Source: CAYNSB01 sp964399625 (GTDB lineage Bacteria > Planctomycetota > Phycisphaerae > Phycisphaerales > UBA1924). Taken from it: a stretch of 64,000 bases of DNA. Of this stretch, positions 58,338 to 64,000 are shown piece by piece; within the stretch, counting starts at the first letter, position 1; each line of letters starts with the position of its first letter. Under the pieces are notes generated by a model that did no database searches, had not been told where the DNA came from, and saw nothing but the letters and a program-made list of their open reading frames with translations. The DNA lies in contig CAYNSB010000013.1 of NCBI GenBank assembly GCA_964399625.1, positions 3,397 through 67,396 on the forward strand, written 5' to 3'. Position numbers and translations under genes: made by a program.

Positions 58338-59690
58338 ATGTTCTCCCAGCTCCTTCCCATCGCTCGCACCGCCCTGATCGAGAGCCTTCGTCAGCCGATC
58401 TTCTTTGTCATTGTCATGCTCTCGGGCCTGTGCCAGCTCCTGGCGACGTGGGGCACCGGCTTTGCCATGGGCCTCACCGAGTCGGGGGAAGTGTCGGGGG
58501 ACAACAAGCTGCTCCTGGACCTGGGGCTGTCCAACGTCTTCGTCTCCGCGGGGCTGCTCGCCGCGTTCATCGCGACGGCCGTCCTCTCCAAGGAGATCGA
58601 CAACAAGACGGTGCTCACCGTCGTGAGCAAGCCCATCGCCCGCGCCTCCGTCGTCGTGGGCAAGTACCTGGGCGTCGCGGGCGCGCTGCTGGTGGCGCTG
58701 GCGATCCTGCTCGTCTTCCTGATGATGGGCCTTCGCCACGGCGTGATGTCCAACGCCTCGGACGTGCTCGACATGCCCGTGATCGTGCTGACGGGCGTCG
58801 CGGTCTTGGGGTCGATCCTGATCGCCGCGTGGTGCAACTTCTTCTACGGATGGCACTTCACCCAGACGTCCATGACGCTCATGGCGCCGCTCGCCGTGCT
58901 CGCGTACGCGCTGGTGCTGCTGTTCTCGAAGAAATGGGAGGTCCAGTCGCTCGCGACGGACTTCAAGCCGCAGATCGCGCTCGCGTGCGTCGCGCTCGTC
59001 TCCGCGATCCTCGTGCTCGCGGCGATCGCGACCGCCGTTTCGACGCGCCTGGGGCAGGTCATGACGATGGTGTGCTGCGCCGGCGTGTTCGTGCTCGGAC
59101 TTCTGAGCAACCACTTCGTCGGGTCCCGCGCCTTCCCCACGTACCCCGCGGCGATCGTGCGCGACGCGGTCCCCGCCAATCCCAACGCGCCGGGCTGGAC
59201 CGACCCCGGCGACACCTACACCATCACCTTCTCAACCTCCCCGCGCACCGCGCCCAAGCCCGGCGATGCCTTCTACTACGGCCCCAGCCCCAACGGCTTC
59301 CCTCTGGCGGTGGAGCGATTCACCCCGTACGCGGGAGCCACGCTCGCGGGGCCGCCACTGCTCTCGGCCGACTCGCCCGCGCTGGTCGTGACGGAGGCGC
59401 GGGGCACGTCCATCGTGGTTCGCAAGGCGGGCTCGCCCGCGCTGCGGTACGAACGTCCTCCCCATCGCGACGATTTCGCGTTCTTCGCCCCGCCCCGCCG
59501 GAGCGCGATCGCGCTGGCGTCCTGGGCCGTGATCCCCAACATGCAGGATTTCTGGCTTCTCGACGCGGTGACGCAGAACCAGCCCATCCCCGCGGCGCAC
59601 GTGGCCCGGGTGCTCGCGTACGCGGCACTGCTCATCGTCGCGGCGCTGTCGGTGGGCGTGGCGCTCTTCCAGCGGCGGGATGTCGGCTAA
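58338..59690 (+). CDS. ABC-2-type permease-like membrane protein
   Basis: A 450-residue polytopic protein. The N-terminal half is typical of ABC-2 permeases: LLPIARTALIESLRQPIFFV, ATAVLSKEIDNKTVLTVVSK then PIARASVVVGKYLGVAGALL (coupling helix and start of the core helices), further helices (VLGSILIAAWCNFFYGWHF, LVSAILVLAAIATAVSTRL). A 200-residue extracytoplasmic loop precedes the last helix (VARVLAYAALLIVAALSVGV). No ATPase gene accompanies it; the nearest is at 52162 in the divergent operon, so they may share it. A 72-residue membrane protein follows. Confidence 0.82.
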   Translation: MFSQLLPIARTALIESLRQPIFFVIVMLSGLCQLLATWGTGFAMGLTESGEVSGDNKLLLDLGLSNVFVSAGLLAAFIATAVLSKEIDNKTVLTVVSKPIARASVVVGKYLGVAGALLVALAILLVFLMMGLRHGVMSNASDVLDMPVIVLTGVAVLGSILIAAWCNFFYGWHFTQTSMTLMAPLAVLAYALVLLFSKKWEVQSLATDFKPQIALACVALVSAILVLAAIATAVSTRLGQVMTMVCCAGVFVLGLLSNHFVGSRAFPTYPAAIVRDAVPANPNAPGWTDPGDTYTITFSTSPRTAPKPGDAFYYGPSPNGFPLAVERFTPYAGATLAGPPLLSADSPALVVTEARGTSIVVRKAGSPALRYERPPHRDDFAFFAPPRRSAIALASWAVIPNMQDFWLLDAVTQNQPIPAAHVARVLAYAALLIVAALSVGVALFQRRDVG

Positions 59691-59740
59691 CATCGTGGAT
59701 TCAGCACGGCGCATTCGCGCCCGAGTGGAGGCCTTTCAGC

Positions 59741-59959
59741 ATGCCCGCCGCACAGCAGGACCCCAAGAAGACCCTCAAGATCGCGCTCGCCATCGGCCTC
59801 TTCGTCGTCGCCGGACTCGTGTACGCCTACACGTCGGGACTCTTCGACGGCGGCGCCAAGCTCCCGCCCAAGGAGGAGCAGGCCGCGGCCGCCGAGAAGC
59901 AGGCCCAGCGCGAGGAGTCCATCAAGAAGTCCGGCGCGGTGCAGTCGGGCGCGAACTGA
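59741..59959 (+). CDS. Small single-helix membrane protein
   Basis: A 72-residue protein with GGAGG nine bases before its ATG. A basic start (QQDPKKTLK) precedes one membrane helix (IALAIGLFVVAGLVYAYTSG), then a charged helical tail (PKEEQAAAAEKQAQREESIK). It lies 50 bases after the ABC-2 permease and could be a small accessory subunit. No family recognised. Confidence 0.65.
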   Translation: MPAAQQDPKKTLKIALAIGLFVVAGLVYAYTSGLFDGGAKLPPKEEQAAAAEKQAQREESIKKSGAVQSGAN

Positions 59960-59971
59960 CCCGTTCGGAGC

Positions 59972-61333
59972 CTACCGCGCGTCGGGCGATGCGCTCGCAC
60001 GGGCACGCTCGTACGTCTGCACGCACTTGTCCGCGGCGCCGTCCCACGTGAGCCAGCGCAGTTCGACCGTGCCGTGGTGGCGGAGCGTCTGGCTCAGCGG
60101 CGGGTGGCGCAGCACCGCGACGATCTTGTTCGCCATCTCGTCGATGTCCCAGAAATCGACCTTGAGCACGTGCGTGAGGACCTCGCTCACGCCCGACTGC
60201 TTGCTCAGGATCACCGGCACATCGTGGTGGATCGCCTCCAGCGCCGCGATGCCGAAGGGCTCGCTCACGCTGGGCATGACGTAGCAATCCGCCATGCGGA
60301 ACACGCGCTCGACGTCGCGTCCCCGCAGGAAGCCCGTGAACAGCACCTTGTGACCGATGCCCATCGCCGCCGCCTGCTCGATCATGCTCCGCGCCTGATC
60401 GCCCGACCCCGCGACGACGAACTTCACGTTCTGCACCTTGTCGAGCACGCGCTTGGCCGCGGAGATGAAGTACTCCGGGCCCTTCTGCATCGTGATCCGC
60501 CCGAGGAACAGCACGATCTTGTCCCCCGCGGCGATCGCCGACTCCTCCCCGGGCTGCTGCTCGTCACGCTCGATGCCGTTGTACACCACGTCGATCTTGT
60601 CGCCCGCCACCCCGTACCGCTCGACGCAGATCCCCTTGGTGTAGGCGGAAACGGCGATGACGCGATCGGCCTCGTGCATGCCCCGGCGCTCGATGTCGTA
60701 GAGCGCCTGGTTCACGTTCTCACCCGAGCGATCGAACTCCGTCGAGTGCACGTGCACCACCAGCGGGCGCCGCGCCACTCGCGCCAGCGCGATGCCCGCG
60801 GGGTAGGTCAGCCAATCGTGCGCGTGCACGACGTCGAAGCTCTCGTCCCGCGCCAGGGCGACCACCAGGCGCGCGTACCGCTCCGCATCGCCCAGAAGGT
60901 CCCCGCCGTACCCACCCGCGCCCGCCACGGGCATCGGCAGCGGATCGGAGGACGCCAGCCCCGCCTCGACCCCCGTCTCACTCGCGGCGCTCCCGGGCGT
61001 TCGCGTTGCGCCACCCGTGAACTCGGGATAGGGGTGGGAGAAACTCGCCGCGACGCTGTGGAACACGGTGTGCTCGAAGCCGGGCATCGTGTACGGATGG
61101 TCCGTGTCGCCCTTGGCGCGCTTGCGCCCCACGCGCAGACGAGCGCGCGATCGCACCTCGTCGGGCGAGAGCAGCTTCACGTGCGACGCGTGCGAGCGAT
61201 CCACCGAGCGCGGCAGGATGAACGTGACCTCGTGCCCCTGGCGATCCAGCGCCTTGGTGAGCCCGTGGCACGCCACGCCCAGCCCTCCGGCGATGAACGG
61301 CGGAAACTCCCATCCCAGCATCACGATCCGCAT
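59972..61333 (-). CDS. GT4-family glycosyltransferase (glycogen-synthase-like)
   Basis: A 453-residue GT-B glycosyltransferase. The N-domain begins MLGWEFPPFIAGGLGVACHG, the nucleotide-sugar/acceptor loop of starch and glycogen synthase-like GT4 enzymes. FDVVHAHDWLTYPAGIALAR and LVVHVHSTEFDRS are family motifs. The C-domain has VLFLGRITMQKGPEYFISAA and the E-x7-E motif in SVSEPFGIAALEAIH. An insert at about 95-140 carries a Gly/Ala/Ser-rich loop. It would transfer a sugar from an NDP-sugar to glucan or another acceptor. It follows the gene at 61372 by 38 bases on the same strand. Confidence 0.9.
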   Translation of the reverse strand: MRIVMLGWEFPPFIAGGLGVACHGLTKALDRQGHEVTFILPRSVDRSHASHVKLLSPDEVRSRARLRVGRKRAKGDTDHPYTMPGFEHTVFHSVAASFSHPYPEFTGGATRTPGSAASETGVEAGLASSDPLPMPVAGAGGYGGDLLGDAERYARLVVALARDESFDVVHAHDWLTYPAGIALARVARRPLVVHVHSTEFDRSGENVNQALYDIERRGMHEADRVIAVSAYTKGICVERYGVAGDKIDVVYNGIERDEQQPGEESAIAAGDKIVLFLGRITMQKGPEYFISAAKRVLDKVQNVKFVVAGSGDQARSMIEQAAAMGIGHKVLFTGFLRGRDVERVFRMADCYVMPSVSEPFGIAALEAIHHDVPVILSKQSGVSEVLTHVLKVDFWDIDEMANKIVAVLRHPPLSQTLRHHGTVELRWLTWDGAADKCVQTYERARASASPDAR

Positions 61334-61371
61334 CGATCCGCTCCCACGCTCGCCGACCATTCCGGACCACG

Positions 61372-61854
61372 TCACTCGTCCTGAGCCCCCGCGTCCATGT
61401 CCCCCAATCGTCTGAAGCACTGCTCGTACGCCAGCAGGCACGTCGCGATCCGGCTCGGGTCCGCCGCGACGTCGGGCGGCAGCGGCGAGCGGAACGTGAA
61501 CAGCAGGTCGTCCGAGCGGAAGTGCTCGAAGCGCAGGGTGCCGCCGGTGTGGCCCAGTTCCACGAGCTCCTCCTCGAGCAGGTCCTCGAGCTTGTCGCCC
61601 GTGTGCACGAGATCGGTCTCGATGGACTCCGACAGCCAGCGATCGCTCATCACGAGCGAGAGCCAGATCTTCCCCTCGTGCTCGAACACGCGGTACGACG
61701 CCGGGGCGGCCGAATTCGCGGCCTTGCACACCAGCACGCCCTCGCGGATGTCGCACCCGCCGAACACGCCCGCGCGATCCGCGAGGGTGCGAACGGCCGA
61801 GAGCTTCGTCACGCTTGTGGAGGTGGGCTGGTGGGAGGGCATGGTGCGCGTCAT
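61372..61854 (-). CDS. Unknown protein, possibly YbjN/type III secretion chaperone-like fold
   Basis: A 160-residue protein with an alternating beta-alpha pattern (GVFGGCDIREGVLVCKAANS, YRVFEHEGKIWLSLVMSDRW, LEDLLEEELVELGHTGGTLR, LAYEQCFRRLGDMD). This resembles the YbjN/CesT chaperone fold, but no motif is decisive. It probably shares a transcript with the glycosyltransferase. The ATG at 61854 has no ribosome site; the next at 61842 is an alternative. Confidence 0.6.
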   Translation of the reverse strand: MTRTMPSHQPTSTSVTKLSAVRTLADRAGVFGGCDIREGVLVCKAANSAAPASYRVFEHEGKIWLSLVMSDRWLSESIETDLVHTGDKLEDLLEEELVELGHTGGTLRFEHFRSDDLLFTFRSPLPPDVAADPSRIATCLLAYEQCFRRLGDMDAGAQDE

Positions 61855-61980
61855 GATCGGACAACGTTTGGGGTCTGGCGCGGGCTCGCGCCTCGCTCGC
61901 GGCAAGCGTAGGTCGCCCGCGTCCGAAATCACTCGGCTTCGCGCGTCTTGAACGCCGTCGCGGGTCGCCCATCGGGGGCG

Positions 61981-62008
61981 TTGAGAACGCGCAAGGTCCA
62001 CCTATACT
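61981..62008 (+). promoter_or_regulatory. Promoter of tRNA-Leu(GAG)
   Basis: TTGAGA (61981-61986), a 16-base spacer and TATACT (62003-62008) form a strong sigma-70-type promoter. A start near 62015 would give a leader of about 37 bases before the tRNA. Confidence 0.75.
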
Positions 62009-62051
62009 CGTCTCCTCCGATCGGGCCCACGGCCGAACGGGTGACAACCAG

Positions 62052-62135
62052 GCCCAGGTGGCGAAATTGGCAGACGCACTACCTTGAGGTGGTAGCGCCC
62101 GCAAGGGCATGGAGGTTCAAATCCTCTCCTGGGCA
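62052..62135 (+). tRNA. tRNA-Leu (anticodon GAG)
   Basis: An 84-base class II tRNA. Acceptor GCCCAGG (62052-62058) pairs with CCTGGGC (62128-62134), discriminator A62135. Anticodon stem CTACC/GGTAG holds TTGAGGT with GAG at 62086-62088. Variable arm CGCCCGCAAGGGCA, T-arm GGAGG-TTCAAAT-CCTCT. CCA is not encoded. It is preceded by a clear promoter. Confidence 0.96.
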
Positions 62136-62217
62136 TTCTTTGTGCGGCGCATGAGCGCCGCCCGCGAGCCTTCGATCGCGCTCGCGCAGGTCAGCGAACG
62201 GGCCGACTCGCGCCCGA

Positions 62218-63210
62218 TCACGCCGACGGATTGAACGCCACAACGCGGGCCGCGGCCTCATCGGCCCTGGGCGGGTTCGACAGGTCGATGGGCAGGTACA
62301 CGCCGCGATCGTGGTCGCTGTTGAGCACCAGCGCGCACGGCGGGACGAACCTCACGCCGTTCTCCGCCTTCTCGTGCCCGAGGATGAACATGTTCACGCC
62401 CCAGCGTTCGACGAGGTCCTCGAGCTGGTCCGCGTCGTACTCGCGCCCCCAGACCATCCAGTACGCCGAGCCGCGCCGCGGCTCGTAGTCCTCGGGCGTG
62501 AGATTCCGCGAGAGAACGGTCGTGTCGAAGCGAGCCATCATCGGCGCGCCCGGCACGCTGTGCGCACAGAGGATGTCCCCCCGCGGCGTGCTGGCCCGAA
62601 GCGCGAGCGGCAGCGCGAGGATGAACTCCTTGATCGCCTCGCGCACGAGCTGGGCCCCGCCCTCCTGCTCACCGAACGCGAAGTCGAGCGCGTCGTCGAA
62701 CGCCTTGACCACCCGCACGCCGTCCTTGATGATGCCCGCGCCCTGCACCTGCGACAGCTCGTGGTTGGCGAGCAGGACGTGAACGAACTCCGGGTCGCGG
62801 GCCTTGAGCCACGCGACGCGGGCAAGGGCCCGGTACGAGAAGTCCATGTCGTTCATCATCCGCTCGCCGTGGATGATCTCGTGGAGCACGAGATGGGCGG
62901 GAGAAGAGACGGAGGGACGGAGAGATGAAGTGCTCTCTGTGTCGCCGGGAGTTGACGCCTCCCCCACCGCTTCTCGTTGTCTCTGTTTCTCTTTGTCTCG
63001 TGGCCCCAGCCCCGCCGCCTCGATGAGCGTGCGCAGGTGGAACGGGTTGTCGTGAAGGTCGCCCGTGGCGATCAATCGGCCCGGGGCACGGATGTGCTCG
63101 ATGGACCCTTCCCGGCACGAGGCCGAACGGCACGCACGGGCCCCGGCGAGGAAGATCTCGCGCACGACATCCGCGCGGCTCAGATCGAGGGTGGCCAGGT
63201 CGTCGCCCAT
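62218..63210 (-). CDS. Calcineurin-like metallophosphoesterase
   Basis: A 330-residue phosphoesterase with the dimetal motifs of the family: RLIATGDLHDNPFHLRTLIE (50-55), HEIIHGE (110-116), LLANHELSQVQG (149-151), LCAHSVPGAPM and FILGHEKAENG. No signal peptide, so cytoplasmic. The substrate is unknown; the order is that of the Ser/Thr phosphatase superfamily. Residues about 71-104 are an insert coded by a purine-rich then pyrimidine-rich tract (62896-63000) of lower GC, forming an imperfect inverted repeat. The rest of the enzyme has no need of it. The downstream tRNA-Leu(GAG) is on the other strand. Confidence 0.82.
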   Translation of the reverse strand: MGDDLATLDLSRADVVREIFLAGARACRSASCREGSIEHIRAPGRLIATGDLHDNPFHLRTLIEAAGLGPRDKEKQRQREAVGEASTPGDTESTSSLRPSVSSPAHLVLHEIIHGERMMNDMDFSYRALARVAWLKARDPEFVHVLLANHELSQVQGAGIIKDGVRVVKAFDDALDFAFGEQEGGAQLVREAIKEFILALPLALRASTPRGDILCAHSVPGAPMMARFDTTVLSRNLTPEDYEPRRGSAYWMVWGREYDADQLEDLVERWGVNMFILGHEKAENGVRFVPPCALVLNSDHDRGVYLPIDLSNPPRADEAAARVVAFNPSA

Positions 63211-63314
63211 GACGGGGACACGATACGGGATTCGGGGCGATCGAGCGAAGGAAAGGTCGCCGCGAGAGCGATGCGGAGCGCTCCGCGCTCATTCCTGAGC
63301 CACCAAGGGCCGGG

Positions 63315-64000
63315 TTACTTGCCCTCGGGCCCGATCCCCGGCTCGCCCGCCTTGGAGTCGGCGCTGCCGTTGGCCTTGCCCGCGGGCTTGGCACCCTTGG
63401 AGTTCTTTGCCCGCACGATTCCCAGGATCAACTGCAACTGCTCGGCGACCTCGTGCATGCTCCCCGGACGCGCATCGGCATCGACCTCCACGCACTTCAT
63501 GACCAGGTCGCTCAGACGCTGGGGGATGCGCGGGTTGAGCTCGATGGGCGGCGTCGGCTTCTCGATCATCGCGTCGTCGAGCGACGTGACGAGCGAGCCG
63601 TCCTCCTTGGGCAGGGCCGTGGGGATGTTCTTCCGCGTGAGCATCCAGTACGCGGTCGCGCCCAGGTTGAAGACGTCGGTCTTGGGGGTGATGGCCCGCC
63701 GGTGCACCTGCTCGGGGGCGATGTAGTCGGGCGTCCCCTGGATCCGCTCCTTCACCGTCCCGGCGGAGCACGACTGCCCCAGGTCGATGATCTTGGCCGT
63801 GCCGTCCGACGTCACCACGATGTTGTTGGGCTTCATGTCCGCGTGCACGAACCCGCACGCGTGCATGTGCGCCATCCCCTCCGCCACCTGCCGGAAGACG
63901 TGCACCGCCTGCTCGAAGGTCTTGGGCGGGGAGCGGTCGAGGCTGACCCCGTCCACCAGCTCCATCACCAGGTACAGCTCCTTCACCGACAGGAGCCCCC
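63315..64000 (-). CDS. Serine/threonine protein kinase, C-terminal part (5' end outside window)
   Basis: The frame runs off the right edge; about 228 residues are visible, from the kinase hinge (LYLVMELVDGVSL) on. Catalytic loop HADMKPNNIVV replaces the usual HRDLKPxN, metal motif DLGQS replaces DFG, then GTPDYIAPEQVHR (APE), TPKTDVFNLGATAYWMLTRK and a C-lobe ending RPGSMHEVAEQLQLIL. It therefore keeps the catalytic Asp, Lys, Asn and metal Asp, with Arg of HRD changed to Ala, as in several planctomycete Pkn kinases. The C-terminus is a Lys/Gly/Ala-rich 35-residue tail with no membrane helix. Confidence 0.88.
   Translation of the reverse strand, partial: GLLSVKELYLVMELVDGVSLDRSPPKTFEQAVHVFRQVAEGMAHMHACGFVHADMKPNNIVVTSDGTAKIIDLGQSCSAGTVKERIQGTPDYIAPEQVHRRAITPKTDVFNLGATAYWMLTRKNIPTALPKEDGSLVTSLDDAMIEKPTPPIELNPRIPQRLSDLVMKCVEVDADARPGSMHEVAEQLQLILGIVRAKNSKGAKPAGKANGSADSKAGEPGIGPEGK

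Overview
The window is a GC-rich chromosomal segment from a bacterium that most resembles a planctomycete of the Phycisphaerae type. This is inferred from gene families, not from a marker-gene comparison. Pointers are a PEP-CTERM secreted protein with a V-P-A-P-G anchor, a TPR/HExxH/PDZ (DUF1570-like) protease, two bactofilins, two membrane proteins with a Cys-x-x-Cys...Leu-x-Gly-Leu...Cys-Pro-x-Cys ribbon, and an HflK-like protein with a multi-helix N-terminus. No IS element, integrase, phage gene, CRISPR array or rRNA was seen. The window cuts a gene at each end and has one 10-N assembly gap (6572-6581) inside a gene.

Layout. 1-6255: a DinB-like protein, an acyl-CoA thioesterase, an overlapping block STAS protein / purN / DUF1570-like protease, a PEP-CTERM protein, then an ECF sigma factor with its likely anti-sigma partner. 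6434-13983: a gapped B12-binding protein, ubiE (menaquinone), an M48 lipoprotein protease, an M19 dipeptidase with a small beta-propeller-like protein, the two subunits of a 3-oxoacid CoA-transferase in convergent orientation, and nrdR overlapping a cytochrome c lipoprotein. 14105-25565: thrS between two zinc-ribbon membrane proteins, a bactofilin pair, a TMTC-like TPR membrane protein overlapping a LOG-family protein, fluC, a secreted Cys/Pro-rich protein and an alkyltransferase-like protein. A tRNA-Leu(UAA) follows.

26024-42738 is rich in efflux genes. A + strand MacA/MacB/TolC-like set (26024-31140) is followed by mfd and a ComEA-like protein. Next comes a - strand DevBCA-like exporter: outer-membrane lipoprotein, adaptor, ATPase, permease and TetR, plus a second permease/TetR pair. 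Both TetR genes are preceded by palindromic candidate operators. 42769-48057 holds purC, a GH10-fold protein without recognisable catalytic residues, an M28 peptidase and a fatty-acid desaturase.

48129-58063 is the most unusual block. Six - strand genes lie in close succession: an HflK-like protein with about seven membrane helices, two further SPFH (HflC/HflK-type) proteins, an ABC ATPase with a repeated short motif in its tail, an ABC-2 permease with a long extracytoplasmic part, and a 672-residue anchored protein of unknown family. A divergent second ABC permease with a 72-residue membrane protein lies upstream behind a good sigma-70-type promoter. I read this as one membrane-microdomain/export module. 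The window ends with a GT4-type glycosyltransferase, tRNA-Leu(GAG) with a clear promoter, a metallophosphoesterase and a partial Ser/Thr kinase.
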